Shown piece by piece: positions 1 to 11,722 of a DNA stretch of 64,000 nt (the first letter of the stretch is position 1; each line of letters begins with the position of its first letter). The DNA comes from Quillaja saponaria (lineage: Eukaryota > Streptophyta > Magnoliopsida > Fabales > Quillajaceae). Below the pieces are notes generated by a model, which was not told the origin of the DNA, ran no database searches, and worked only from the letters and a program-made list of their open reading frames with translations. Where the stretch lies: positions 5,208,001 to 5,272,000 of the forward strand of contig CM055615.1 in the NCBI GenBank assembly GCA_029379385.1, given 5' to 3'. A program made the position numbers and the translations under genes.

Positions 1-2009
1 CTTTAACTTTAAAGAAATTCATTAATTAGAAGGTCTTTGGGGCTGAATTAAATTAAGAGTTTAAAAGATAAAATGTAGCTTATATTCGTGACATGTTTTC
101 TACAAAATTTCGTAGCCTGGTTCCAAATATGTTGTGAGTTATCACTGTTAGACTCCAGCTAGGTTAGGCAGTATTCGTAGTGCCCTGTCTTTGGTTCATG
201 TAAGAAATTGAGTGGGTTCATGACAGATTTTAGGAAAAGTTTCTGAATAATAAAAATAGATATACTTGTCCATTAATAAACCCAACAAATGGAATCGAAT
301 TTTGTCTTTCCTAGAGAAAGTTATGTTCAATTAACTAAGGTAAGGTTAAAGCTGTCAAAAATCCTGCGTGTTGCAAAATTTGATGCAACTTCAAACAATA
401 AACTGTATTAATATACAAATCTAAAAATTACAAATGATATACCATTATAAAACTACACGTGTCTAGTATTTTATAAATTTTACGAAACTGGATTCGCAAG
501 TTCCTAGAGAAAGATATGATCATTAAAGTGGACACTAGTCCAAATCCCAAGTTTGGACAGTTTCAACATTTCTAACTCACTAAGTGCTTTCTATCTTTTC
601 TAATGGTTCCTTCTACCCTATGCTTTGTCAAGACACTTAAAATGTTTCTTCATTATTAACCTTATTACCTAAAGTCCAATTTATATTAATTTGACATGTA
701 ATAGCTTAAAGGAAAATTTACACAAAGAAACCTATATAAGTTGAGATATAAGTTTAGTAATTAAAAGAGTATAACAATAACGTTTATGAACTAAGTATTA
801 TCTGGGAATATGAATTTCAGTTCCAGATTCTAATGTGGACTTGATGAGACACGTGGACATAAGTGTAAACTACGAATGAAATTGATTACAGGTGAGTGGT
901 TAATTGATGCCTTTAGGGGGCTAGATTAGTATGTATAATTATATGTTTATTTAAATATATGTGATATATGGAAAATAAGCAAGTAAAGTATTTCAGTAAT
1001 TTATTTAAATTATGTTTGTTTGACATTGATTGCTTTGTTTGACATTGGTTGTGGTTGATAAGGGCCAACAAAGTGATATTTTTATGAAAAGTGATTTTAT
1101 CTCTGAAATTAAAAATCTAGGTGCACCTAGGATACCCTAATTTAAAATTCTGATAAATATTTTTTTAAATTGAGTGCTCAACCCCTGTAGGATAGATTGT
1201 GTACAAAGATTAATTTGGAGTGCGAGCGCGTAAATGCCCGGCAGGAGTTGATGATGCTGTGTGGAGCTGGGTCACTCGTTGGCCCTTTGGTTACTTTGTT
1301 TGATATTATTTCTCTGATTGATTTGTGATAGTGTAGATCATGTAAATTATGACTTTATGATGATTACAATATATACGTGTAACGTGAGTTATGATATGAA
1401 CAATGTTACATGAGGTTAATATATATGTTATACGATTGGGTTTGGTGATGCTAGTACCCTTTGGGTACCATTTTCCACTCACTGAATCCATAGGACTCAC
1501 CACTCTTTTGTGAAAATTTTTTTAGTAACAGGAATTCGGTACATGGCGTCACCGAACTTGTGACTTGCTGTTTAAGTGAGGCAAGGTAACTCCAGGATCT
1601 CAGACTTGAAGTTAAATGATGAAAATTTGTAGTCACACTAGAACTGTGGGATATATAATTTTGAAAAATTTATGTGTCTAGTTATTTGTCTTGGTTAAGA
1701 TGTGGTTGAAGCGACGCTCTTTGTTATTTTTATGTTCTGTTCTGTAATATTATGAGACTATGTATTTGTATTTTGAGGCATGTTTTGTATTACAAGAAAC
1801 CTCTATCAAATTTTTCAGTAACTTGTTAATTATTACAGGAAGTAAATTTTTACGGATGAACTTCAGTTTTTTTTTTTTTTTTTTGAAAAGCTAGTTTTAT
1901 TCTTTAGTTGGGTCATGAATCAGGTTTGTTAATTTGTTTCAAAGTTAGAGTTATGGTGGATTGGTTATCCAATCCTCCGGCCAGTCATACCTCAATGAGG
2001 GGTGTGACA
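1..2009 (+). mobile_element. LTR-A copy 1 (long LTR-like repeat, left part outside window)
   Basis: Non-coding repeat that recurs in this window at 32060-33338 and 40707-44436 in the same direction, and at 47440-51022 and 63104-64000 inverted. Shared landmarks include GTGAGTGGTTAATTG near 892, TACCCTTTGGGTACC near 1455 and the terminal GGTGTGACA at 2001-2009. The inverted copy at 47440 is bounded by TG..CA ends and a perfect 5-bp target duplication, so the family behaves as an LTR. No internal retrotransposon region is attached to any copy seen. The plus orientation is only a convention here. The right end lies directly against an antisense gypsy gag, so this copy probably inserted into that gag. 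Confidence 0.7.
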
Positions 2010-3190
2010 ACTCACTCTTTGCAATCTAAGCTTAGTGCTATCCATCGGTTAATGTAGTCAATTACAGACTCATCTCTCCATTGTCTTGTGTTGGTCAGCT
2101 CTATCAAGGTGACCATACATCTAATACTATAGAATCGGTTGAGAAAATCCTTTTCAAGTTGCTCATAATTGTTATTTGACTCATGCTCTAACTCAGTACC
2201 AATAGAATGCCGTTTCTCTCAGGGACCGAACAAATTGCTTGACAAGAAGATCTCCCAAGTCCCATCCTTTTCATAAGTCTTAACAAAATGTGCAACGTGT
2301 TTTTTAGGGCTTCAATTTCCATCAAACTGGTTAAACTTTGGAGGTTGATACCTAAGAGGTATTTTCATTTTGTTAATTTGTTTCATGTATAACTTTGAAT
2401 ACAAAAGCAAATTTTGTGAACATCCTCTGTATTGTGCTCAGTTGGTGCTAATGCTCATGTCTTGCAATTGTTGTATCGAGAGCATCACAATGGAAGCAGA
2501 AAGTTGTTAAGAAACGTCAAGTTCTTTTTTCTTTTATCCTTTATCCATGACAACGATATTTGAAGTTGAACCAGGAATGAAAGTTGGTTTTTGAGTTGGC
2601 TCAACACTATTTTACATCTCCAAATCTTTGTCTTCAACAGTTTTTGTGAGGAGCAAGATCATCTTTTCTAATTTAAATGCTTTATCTTTTACAATGAAAG
2701 TTTCAATCACCATGACTGACATGACATCAATATATGAGATCATATTTATTGTGGAAGACATGAACAAGATATTCAAACTTGTATGCAGCACTTCAAAGAT
2801 AGTAGAAATATGAGAATCTACCTTAGAGCATGGAGTGTTGCCCCCAGATAATTTGAAATTCTCTAAGAAAGATGAATCTCCATTATTGACAATGGGGTTT
2901 GCTTTTCCAATGGCAAGGATATCAAAGATGATGAAAGATCAAGCCCTAACTTGATTTATAGATTTAAGTTGTTGATTCATGGACTTGGACCGCTTTTGTA
3001 TGATCAGTCTATTGTATGACTTCTTGTTGGTGGAATTAACATCAATGGCAAAGAACATGACAAATTTGGCAGTGACACCAATATTGTTGTCAGCATGATC
3101 TTTCATGGTGGCTATGAGAAAATGTGATGTTGATGTAGAGATTTTCTTGGAAGGAGAAAGAGATGAGAGGCAAAGTTGTCCCTATTGGGA
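2010..3190 (-). pseudogene. Ty3/gypsy gag remnant
   Basis: The minus strand reads as a plant retrotransposon gag (capsid) domain between about 2400 and 2020. Pieces such as PPKFNQFDGN, KHVAHFVKTYEKDGTWEIFL, NRFYSIRCMVTLIELTNT and QWRDESVIDYINRW follow the usual family order. Stop codons and frame changes break it (for example after FDGN and after LFGP), so no intact protein is possible. The part from 2400 to 3190 would be the N-terminal region and is poorly conserved. The LTR-A repeat ends at 2009 within this coding sequence, and the remaining gag and all of pol are absent. It belongs with the LTR and primer-binding-like site to its right. Confidence 0.7.
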
Positions 3191-3200
3191 GTGTCAAATT
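3178..3200 (-). promoter_or_regulatory. Putative primer-binding site of the antisense gypsy element
   Basis: On the minus strand, the sequence just inside the LTR end (LTR ending TTACA) reads TTTGACACTCCCAATAGGG. This resembles the TTGGCACGCCCAGTGGGAC-type sequence found at this position in many plant gypsy elements. It lies between the LTR and the gag remnant, where a primer-binding site must be. The primer tRNA is not identified. Confidence 0.4.
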
Positions 3201-4250
3201 TGTAAGCACGGATCTAGAGTTTGTAAAATAAATGACAAGAAACGAGTACAAAATAAAATTCGTATTAATTTGTAAAAGTGAATGTGGTACAATCTCTGAG
3301 TTTTCATATTCTTTATGAAAAAATAAAATCCCTCTGATTCGATCTCCTTAGAAATTTCTTTGATTCGAGTGTTGATAGCTTGTTCCAGAATGAAATGAAG
3401 TTAATTCTTCAAATGATTGTTGGGATTGTAGTTGAAGATGTAGTTGACAGATTCTCACGAGCATGTGACTTGATGGCGATAGTCAAATGCTTGAAGCTGA
3501 ATTCGATTGTACAAAGAATGATATTGGACATGTTGTTCTTGTGAAATCACCGACTGATTTAAGATGGATTGTTGGGGCTTCATGGGCTTTAAGTTTGATC
3601 ACGAAGTTAATTTTTCAGACTAAGGCTCGTGGAACTTGATCTCGAACAAGTTGATTTTGATCACGAACTGGATTTAAATGTTTAGGCTTTTTGCTTGTTT
3701 AGAGATGATCCCTTGATGAACAGTTGAATGTTCGGATCTTTAATGGCTAGGGAAAAACTCTTAGTAGGGTCCTAGGACTTGAGTTCTGCAGAGCTCTGAT
3801 GCTTTTGTTTCTTCCTCTTCCTCCCCTCCCCTCCCCTTCCAAATGATGTGTGAGCCTTCTATTTATAGAGTTGTGAGGAGAGCTCAAGGCTATATGGCAA
3901 AGTCTTATTGAATAAAATGTGTCATGCCTTTATTTAAGAATATTTATTTTCTCTTTGTCATAATTGACACGTGGTGAGATTTCGTTGGCCACAAATTATC
4001 TACATGTAATTGACATGTAAATTATTTTAAACATATGACATCTTGCGATTTGTTCATTTAATGACACATGTTATGTTTTCATTAGCCATCAGTATTGTAC
4101 ACGAGTATTTTGGTGTGATGCATGACACTTTATAATTTATAGTTTTGAAGCCTTATAGGTGCTATGTGACAATTTATATAAGCACAATTATTTATGCTAA
4201 AGATATCCCATCTATGTTCCAACCCTTAGGGTTTCTAATTATCTGTTTGA
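3201..4250 (-). mobile_element. LTR of the antisense Ty3/gypsy element (right boundary uncertain)
   Basis: Non-coding stretch starting TGTAAGCACGG at 3201, next to a primer-binding-like site and an antisense gag. It is therefore the 5' LTR of a minus-strand element. A minus-strand TATA-like box, CTATAAATAG, is at about 3858-3868, as expected for an LTR promoter. A C/T-rich tract (CCTCCCCTCCCCTCCCC) lies at about 3820-3838. The far end was not fixed because the partner LTR is outside the window or lost. Confidence 0.5.
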
Positions 4251-4700
4251 CAAGAAGATAATTCATACCAAAGTGTAGAGGTCCATGAATAACCCTCATA
4301 AGGTTCTCATAAGATAGCCAACAATTAAACTAAAGAGAAACACAATCATCTTTACCTATAGTCCATATTTTCTCCTTACTAATAATTGCTTCATCAACTT
4401 TAATGCCTTTTTTGATAATAAAATTAATCGAAATTAGGTATGTTAGGTCTTTGCCATTTTTTCAACACAGCAATTGACCCAAAAGTAGTTAGATTTTTTA
4501 AGAAACCACCAAGCAAACTTAGAAATGAGAGCTAACTTTATAAATGGGGACTCCTCTCTCTCAACTCAGTCACAAACATTAGTTAAAAATAATAATTAAT
4601 TCAACTGGGAAATTTTTTGGTTTAACTACAAATAAGGATACAAAATGGACTTTTAATTATTGAACTAATAAATATTACGAGTTCAGACAAAACAACTTAT
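4251..4700. other. Unassigned AT-rich sequence
   Basis: No gene, RNA or clear transposon end recognised. The minus strand has short open stretches but nothing with a recognisable domain. Confidence 0.5.
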
Positions 4701-4704
4701 ACTG

Positions 4705-5303
4705 AATTTTGAAGTGTACGACACGTAGGCCTACTATTTTTGTAGTCGTAGCAATACACTTGTCAAGCAGGATCTCTCAATAAATGTTCCTGCGTGGTTT
4801 GATTTTGTGCATGGTGCCGAAGATGCCACGTTCACTCAATATGATCGATTATAAGTCAGTCCATCAATATTAAGGACTCTTGTTTCTTCGATGTTTCAAT
4901 GACTTTTCTTATTAAACCAAAAAAATAAAAAATAAAACCCTCCCACTCTGACCTGGTCTTATATCTAAATTATATAAGATGCAAAGATGTTGAAATCCTG
5001 AAGCCGTCTTTTTAAAAATTGTCAATAACTGTGTTACACTTTAGACTAAAAAAATTATTTTTGTAGTGCAATTGTATATAAGGATCCCCTTTGTGAAACG
5101 AAAAACAAAAAAATTATATTATTTTTGTATTATATAATTAATAAATCTAATGAGTTTCTTATAACAAAACAAACAACGTGGCTTGACATGTAACGTACTA
5201 GTCTTAAGTTGTACGACTCGTAGGCCTATTATTTTTGTAGTTGTAGCAGTACACTACCAAGCAGAAGCTTTCAACAATGCCATGCGTGGTTTGATTCTGT
5301 TAA
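4705..5303. repeat. Direct repeat of about 95 bp, two copies, flanking the Tat insertion
   Basis: The block around GTACGACACGTAGGCCTACT followed by TTTTTGTAGTCGTAGCA and a GCGTGGTTTGATT tail occurs at about 4714-4808. It occurs again, slightly diverged, at about 5210-5298, just before the Tat LTR. A shorter third copy (ACTAGTCTTAAGTTGTACG onward) is at 11103-11155, at the opposite broken edge of the Tat element. Confidence 0.75.
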
Positions 5304-5665
5304 TGTTGACTTATTGACCTGGAAAGGATAGTCTTAAAATAGTCTTCGCGGTTAACGTGTTTTGACCTGTCTTGGCGACCTATCGACCGTATGTCCTGCA
5401 AAATAAAAGACGGGAGCTAGATCTAGGGTGAACTCCCTAAATCCTCTGACAATCAAGTTAGAAAAAAAGCTAAGTAAATGAGTTGTGGGGGAGGAAATGA
5501 GACTTTTCACCTGATTTTCTCTCTTTTTTTCTTACCCTTTTATAAGGAACATAACATATGTATATATAGGGTGAGAGAGCTCCATCACAGGCTACCTGAA
5601 CTATTCAAACTGGGGTAATAGCCATGTGGCATGCTGTTAATGGATGTCATTACAATATATTAACA
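5304..5665 (-). mobile_element. 3' LTR of the Tat element
   Basis: Starts TGTTGAC at 5304 and ends TTAACA at 5665, giving TG..CA ends and 362 bp. The next bases on the minus strand read TTTTTTCAGGGGACTAG, a purine-rich tract as expected beside a 3' LTR. The 5 bp before it are GTTAA. The partner end is deleted, so no target duplication can be checked. Confidence 0.6.
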
Positions 5666-5688
5666 CTAGTCCCCTGAAAAAAGGGTCT
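5666..5688 (-). promoter_or_regulatory. Polypurine tract of the Tat element
   Basis: On the minus strand, AAGACCCTTTTTTCAGGGG followed by ACTAG sits directly inside the 3' LTR. A purine-rich run here normally primes plus-strand DNA synthesis. The tract is short and interrupted, so the call rests mainly on position. Confidence 0.45.
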
Positions 5689-5971
5689 TACCAACAATGC
5701 GGAACGACAGTTAGGTCTCCTAAAAGGACTGACCTTCAACTGGTACAGCAGTGAGAAATGAGGGCGATTAAGTCATTGATGGAAAAATATAAACCCGAGA
5801 CGAGGCACACGTGGGTCTGGGTCAAACTTTCCATCGTTATTGGTTGTCTTATGGCTCTTCAAGTTCCAGGTCGGGCTTTACATTGTTATTGGACAAAATA
5901 GTAGGAAAGCATTGGAACAGTGCCATATGTCCTACATGTAGTGGGCATGGAGTGCGAGGGAAACCTTCTGG

Positions 5972-5981
5972 GCCTATATAA
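5972..5981 (+). promoter_or_regulatory. Putative TATA box for the Tat extra ORF
   Basis: CCTATATAAGG lies about 110 bp before the first ATG of the plus-strand ORF and is followed by a C-rich leader. Its direction is opposite to the element's own LTR transcription, so it could serve only the antisense extra ORF. Confidence 0.4.
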
Positions 5982-6085
5982 GGCTCCTAAACCCCCCTTT
6001 TCTGGCCCTACTTTGAGATTTCTATTGTGAAGCTCTGCCAATTTGTGTTTAGGCAGCTCAACTAACTGGGAGATAAAACTTTTAC

Positions 6086-8558
6086 ATGCCTTCCTACTTC
6101 ACTAGGTACGAGCTTCTAAACTTTCAAACTTTTTCAAGTGTTGTTAATATGTTTGGCGAGGGAGGTTCTCCATTAGCCCTACCCTTTGAGTTGTCGGATG
6201 ACCACCCAGTAGATGGCACTATAGTGCCTTTGGGCAAAGAGCCTAAGCATCGCCCTGGGAAAGGAAAAGTTCTTTCCCCTTTCCTAGCTTACCATCCATC
6301 CACATCCTCAGGCTCAGATAACACCGAGTCTGAGAGCTTCGAAGTTGAGGATGAGGCTACTGCTTTGTCTCGCTTCTCGCCTGAAAGGAACATGGATGAA
6401 GAATCTGATAATGACGTGGTGATCTTCTGGCCTCAGACTAAAATAGTCACCGTGAGCAGCTATAGAGAACGTCATCAGTGACTCTAAGTTAGAAACCTTG
6501 AGTAGGCGGTATTTCGAACCTGTCGGGGCCAAAGTATACAAGGTCGGGCCTTATGGAAATCGCCTCCATCATTCTCGTCCGAACACCTTCTGCTTTTACA
6601 GGGACTACTTGAAAGCTGGAATTCGCTACCTTTTCCATCCTTTTATTATCAAAGTTTTGAACGCCTTAGGGATCTGTCCAACTTAGGTCATCCCAACGGA
6701 TGGCGATTTCTCATCACCTTCAAAAGTGTCTGTCATATTTTGCAAATTTGCCTGTCCTTGATAGTTTTTAGGCACCTTCATCAAATTAAGAACACGTCGA
6801 GTCGGTGGATATATTTTTCAGCCAAGTTCGACCTATACCAAGGACAGCCCGACAATAATAAAGAGTGGAAACCTCGATCTTTTTTCGTTGAGGCTCCTCG
6901 CCTCACAAGTCTTCTACATAAATGGGGGTTTTGCGAACCTGGATGCCCAAGAAACCTCTGAGAATGAACCGAGTACAATACAAGAAGTACTCAAAAATCC
7001 TCGAATACAAGAAGTATCAACGGGCGAGCTTTTTAACATAATGGTTTTTACTTCCGGCGCCATGCTGGCAAGGATGGGTTTATCCGAGCTGGATATTGGT
7101 TTGCACCACAACATTTACGTACATTGTTGAATAGTATTTGTAATTCACTGTTAGTGAACCTTTGATTTCTTTCTTTGCAGATTTGGGTTTAACACTAGAG
7201 CAAGAGGTTGCCGAAGTGAGAGCAACGTCAAGGTGACGTCTTAAGGCCTTAAGAGAAAAGGCAGAAAAAGCGTTGACCTCGAAGGGGAAGAGGCTGGCAA
7301 AAGAAAGCGTGAGACCTTCCTAAAAGGTCTAGACAAAGCTCGATTTCCCAAAGAAACCCTGCTGAGGGATCATCCATTACCCGGGCTCAAGAGGAGTACT
7401 GGATGATAGAGGCCATAAGGGATGCTTTGCCCTTAAACACGATCCCAGCGGATGATCAGGAGAGGACATCATCTCCTCCCAAATCAACTCGTCCTCAAAA
7501 AAGGGCTAGTGTGGGGCCCTCCTTAAAAGAGCAAACTGGACCAGACGGCTTTTCTTTGGCCAAGGTCCCCACGCATGTATTTCTGGGAGCCCTAGAGGAT
7601 GCTTACATCAGCGATATCCACAATGCTACTTTTGTTATAGCAAGGGGAACCACCCTGCCCACAGACGCTGCTCTTATGGACGATCTTCTGCTGGAAAGTG
7701 CTTTTATAACAAGGCTGTCAGCTGGCTTGCAGGTATGGTTGACCTTTTATAACTTGTCATGTTTGTGCTATATTTGTGTAATGTTATTAATGCAATCTTA
7801 TTCTTTGTAGTCACTCTAATATCAGGCGTCCCTATATGCCAAATTGAAGAAAGCTCAGGAGGACGCCAAATACTCCACAAATAACCTACTTGGCACTATT
7901 CAAGAAAATGAGATTTTGAAAGCTCAGCTGATCCAAGCTTGAAAAAGCCGAAGTTGAAAGGCGAGCTGCTTCCAAGCAATTTGAGTCGCTGAAAGCCGAA
8001 GTCCAACATTTAGGGGCCGAGGTGGAAGGATAACTGAATCAATGCCATGAACAAACCGAGGAGGCAACTTGCCTTAGAGAAGAAATTGGACAGTGCCGAG
8101 CATTTGAGTCCAAGGTGGTTAAACTGAGGGAAGAAAAGGCTTAAGCAGCGGAAAGCCAAGCTGAAAAAGGTGAAAAGATCGCCAAGCTAAGAGTCGAACT
8201 AGATGCATCCAAAGAGGAGGCCCGAGCAGCTGTGAAGAGTTTTAAAAATTCAGATTAGTGTTAAAGAATAATCTACAATCACGGCAGCCGTCTGTATTCA
8301 AACGGATGGGTTGGTTATCGGGTATGGTTGAAAGAGCACAATCCTTCTTTGGATATCTCTGAGGCAAAGTGTCCTGGCAAGGAAGAAGCCGAAGAGGAAG
8401 AAAGGCTGGCGAAGATACTCGCCGAAGCTGAATCTGCAATAGGTAAGGGATGTGATGAAGAGGGCATAGCTGATAGAGAGGTCGAAACCATAGAACTGGA
8501 TGCCGATGGTGTGGATGAAGGTGGAAAGAAAGAAGATAATGATACCGGCGACCAGTAG
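6086..8558 (+). pseudogene. Extra ORF of the Tat element, putative gypsy-type transposon domain (Transposase_28-like)
   Basis: Broken plus-strand coding region lying antisense to the integrase. The N-terminal part (6086-6481) is acidic and Ser-rich. It continues in another frame from about 6498, where PNTFCFYRDYLKAGIRYL and FHPFIIKVLNALGICPT match the start of the plant putative gypsy-type transposon family, and then through 6700-6900 (WIYFSAKFDLYQGQP). The 3' third (7810-8558) is Glu/Lys/Ala-rich and should form coiled coil, ending NDTGDQ at 8558. Two likely introns are seen, 7119-7180 and 7733-7810. Stops after GICPT, several frameshifts and in-frame stops in 7200-8250 make it non-functional. 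The role of this protein in the element is unknown. Confidence 0.6.
7733..7810 (+). other. Likely spliceosomal intron in the Tat extra ORF
   Basis: Begins GTATGG after a coding stretch ending SAGLQ, is T-rich and ends CTTTGTAG, after which coding-like sequence resumes. It is 78 bp long, within plant limits. An intron can persist here because the element's genomic RNA is the opposite strand, in which this intron is not recognised. Confidence 0.5.
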
Positions 8559-9265
8559 GTCGAGGGACACTTTAATATTTGATGATTCAAAAATTTTGTA
8601 ATGGGAGTTAAAATTGAATTGTATGATTAAATTATTATTTAAATTTTTATGAGCATTTGAACCATGATCGTTATTATGATTAAAAACTCCCATAATTCTT
8701 AGCAAGATGTAGACTACAAATCTGGCCATTAACTTGTTAATTTTGGAAGTAGTGTTCAAATGAACAAATGAACTACATTACTTGGTTTTGACGTTCTACT
8801 TCATCTTGCACAAGGCATCGGGTCTCATTAGGTCAGATCTCAGTTTAAAGTCTACTTTTGGAGATTTATATATCCGAGCATGGTCTTATAGAGTTGGATC
8901 TCGTAGCCAATCTCCAGCCAACTGCTCAAGGTTCCACCCCGCTGGCTTGGGGTTCGGCCTTTTATCGTCCACAGGTGGGGGTTCTTCCTTGCACCTTACA
9001 CTTCCTACGAGCAAACTTGGGGGTGGCTCGAACCGCAAGATTATAACCTAACAGCTTCACTTGCCAGAACCGAGAGCACCAGGGGAGGTTAGGTTCCCTA
9101 TCAAAGTTATTGGGACGACCTGGTGAACCTCGACCATTTTTTGCCCCCCGGGTTTTTTGGCGAAGCCTTGTACTTCAAGCACATAGGGCTTTGTTGTTTA
9201 GTCTGCAAAGAAAGACTTTTGTTTAGAACATTGAAATCTACAAAACAAGGCTATCTGCATTTATA
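8559..9265. other. Region between the two convergent Tat genes
   Basis: Non-coding spacer between the 3' end of the plus-strand extra ORF and the C-terminus of the minus-strand integrase. The left half is AT-rich and the right half (8900-9160) is noticeably GC-rich. No further gene was recognised. Confidence 0.5.
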
Positions 9266-11050
9266 TTAACGATAATATTTTTTCAAATGTCTAGCATTAA
9301 AGCTGTTCGGGAGTACTTTTCCCGCTTTTGTTCTGATTTTGTAACCCCCCGGGCCTACAAAGTGATCAATTTGGTACGGACCTTCCCATAATTCCTTGAG
9401 TTTTCCTTCTGAGCTACCACTCTTGAATTGATTTAGTTTTAAAACAAAATCGCCCACTTGTAGAGGTCTTAGCTTCATCTTATCATTAAAATGTTGAGCC
9501 ATGATCTGTTGATGGACAATCTGGTGTAGGTAAGCTTTCTCCCTAGTCTCATCAAGAAAATGGAGGTTCGATCTTATTTCGATCTCATTGCTCTCTTCAA
9601 AATAGGTTTCAACCCTAGGGGATGGAATCCCTATTTCCATTAGTATGTCCGCCTCCATTCCATAAGTCATATTGAAAGGCGTTTCTCTAGTAGTTATCTT
9701 CCATATAGTGCGGTAGGACCATAATACATGCTGTAGGTGTTCTTCCCAGTCCAACCTATTCCGATCTACCTTTTTCCTTAACCCTTCAAACAGTATCTTG
9801 TTAACAGTTTCTGCCTGGCCATTGGCTTGAGGATATGCTACCAAAGAAAAGCGCAGGTCAAATCCCAGCTCTAAACACCAAGATTTGGTAAGTCAGCAAT
9901 CAAACTATCTCCCATGATCGGTAACTATAGCCTTTGGTATTCCAAAACAATAGATAATGTGCTTCCACAAGAACTTTTCCATGGTTTTGGCACTGATTGA
10001 GGTTGTCGGCTCGGCTTCAGCCCATTTGGTAAAATAATCACAAGTTACCAAAATGAACTTCTTCACCTTTCCAGTTCTTCCCCAGGAAAAAGGTCCTAGG
10101 ATATCCAAACCCCATATGGCGAAGGGCCAAGGGCTCCTGATAGGTGTTAACTTGTTCGGGGGGAAGCCTTGGCACCCTACCCAACCTCTGGTAATTCTCA
10201 CACTTCTTCACCCATGACTTGGTGTCCTCCTGAAGGGTAGACCAATAATACCCTGCTTTCAAAAATTTCTGTTCTAAAGCCCTATAGCCGATATATGCTC
10301 CACAAACACCTCTATGTACTTTGTCTAAAACGTATTTTGAGTTTTCTGGACACAGGCATTTCAGATATGGACTGTTATAAGACCACCTGTACAAACGGTC
10401 CTGTATCATACAATATCTTGTCACTCTTCTTTTAACAATTTTTGCTTCAACTGTATCAGAATGGAGCAAAACCCATTGTATATAATCTACTATGGGAGTC
10501 ATCCATGACGGACCCAGTGTTCCAACAGTCAAAGTCTCAGATTCCTCGTAGCTCAGTCTCTTTAAGGTATGAATTCGAGCATCCATCTTATCACATCCTT
10601 GAAGCCTGGAGAGGTAGTCCGCCCGTGCATTCAAATTCCTTAGTATGTGCTGTACTATTACTTCTGTAAAACGGCTAATAAGTTGTTTTACCTTTTCCAA
10701 GTATTAATCATGGCGATCTCTCGAGCCATATATTCGCCCATTATTTGCTTTATCACCAATTGAGAATCACAAAAAACCCTCAATTGATTCGCTCTAGTTG
10801 CTTTAGTCCATTGGAGACCCAAAATTAAAGCCTCGTACTCGGCTGCATTATTAGAGTCGGGGAAGTCAACCTTGAGAGCACACTACATGACTTGGTTGTC
10901 CGGGAACTTTTACTCTTGCTCCACTGCCATGCTTGTCGGAAGACCTATCCACATACAATAACCATCATTGTTCAGAAAAATCAGCGCTTTGCAGTTTTTA
11001 GGTCGCCCCAAGACTCACTCGAAAACGTGCACTCCACAATAAAGTCTGCT
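9266..11050 (-). pseudogene. Tat-type pol remnant: RNase H and integrase
   Basis: Read on the minus strand, 10870-10700 is a plant aRNase H (PDSNNAAEYEALILGLQW, VFCDSQLVIKQIMGEYMA) that continues to NLNARADYLSRL. Next come the integrase zinc-binding region (VHRGVCGAYIGYRALEQKF, KKCENYQR), the catalytic core (WGLDILGPF, FTKWAEAEPTTSISAKTMEK, GIPKAIVTDHGR) and AYPQANGQAETVNKIL. The C-terminal part ends HLKKYYR at about 9266. The two core Asp and the final Glu are visible, but the second His and the second Cys of the zinc motif are both replaced by Tyr. Frameshifts near 10700, 10120 and 9900 split it into at least four pieces, so it is dead. Reverse transcriptase is absent. Confidence 0.85.
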
Positions 11051-11056
11051 AGCACT

Positions 11057-11196
11057 TGGACCATGGTGGCGAAGAAAACATCCAAAACAAAGCTTTGATA
11101 CATACTAGTCTTAAGTTGTACGACACGTAGGCCCACTATTTTTGTAGTTATAGCATGGACCATGGTGGCGAAGAAAACATCCAAAACAAAGCTTTG
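11057..11196. repeat. Two perfect 41-bp direct repeats around a flank-derived segment
   Basis: TGGACCATGGTGGCGAAGAA and the bases after it form a 41-bp unit at 11057-11097, repeated without a mismatch at 11156-11196. The 58 bp between them contain the ACTAGTCTTAAGTTGTACG block also found at 5199. The cluster sits exactly where the Tat element is cut off. Confidence 0.9.
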
Positions 11197-11571
11197 TTTT
11201 GTCAATTAGCTAAAAAATCAAGTGACAGTGCGAGTAGGAAAATTTTTAATTTTACAAGTTTTCCCAAAATTATTTATTCACATTTTTACCCTTAGTTTCT
11301 CAAAATTAATTTTAGAATTATTTAATTTCTGTGAGAATTTAAACAAACTTAATGGTCGTTCAATTCAACTATCGGTTACTTAGCTAGCTTAGCATGAAAT
11401 TTAAGTTTATTTCTATAACATTTAAGTTCTAATAATTATATTTATCTCATCTTGATAATTTTTCTAAAAATCACCTTTAAAACTATTCTTACCCATTAAT
11501 GTACTGAAAGGAAATGTCCTGTTAAGAGACACTAAAAGGACTAGAGTGTGTAAATATATAGTTCTAGTGAC
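11197..11571. other. AT-rich sequence without recognised gene
   Basis: No coding potential, repeat copy or transposon end recognised. Confidence 0.5.
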
Positions 11572-11722
11572 TAGGAGTGTTTATGGTCCGAGGTGGATTG
11601 GTTTAAAGATTATTCTTCAATCAATGAAATCTAATCAATTTGAACTTTTTTTTTTTTTAATCCAAACCAATTCATACTGATCCAGCTTGGAATGATCAAT
11701 ACTATGCCCATCTATGAATCTT
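11572..11722. mobile_element. Possible short hAT-type MITE
   Basis: Starts TAGGAGTGTTTATGGTCCG, the usual look of plant hAT ends, followed by GGATTGGTTTAA-type sequence, a T-run and AATCCAAACCAATTCATA. A weak reverse-oriented end (TATGCCCATCTA) is near 11722. No 8-bp target duplication was found. Confidence 0.35.

Larger units (their letters stand above)
5304..11097 (-). mobile_element. Ty3/gypsy Tat-lineage element, 5' half missing
   Basis: Minus-strand retrotransposon. Left to right on the plus strand it shows a 3' LTR (5304-5665), a polypurine-type tract, an extra ORF on the plus strand (6086-8558) and a minus-strand integrase plus RNase H (9266 to about 11050). Reverse transcriptase, protease, gag and the 5' LTR are missing: coding similarity stops near 11050, followed by a small repeat cluster. 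An RNase H directly before integrase together with an antisense extra ORF is the layout described for the Tat lineage (Ogre relatives). Confidence 0.7.

Noticed and set aside
1306..1636. Short minus-strand frames in LTR-A, also found around 32443-32882 and 47934-48116
   Set aside because: They recur only because the LTR recurs; stops and indels differ between copies, so no coding constraint is apparent.
8298..8759. 153-codon open frame on the minus strand
   Set aside because: It lies opposite the coiled-coil end of the Tat extra ORF, is Ser/Phe/Leu-rich and has no domain; it is a shadow frame.
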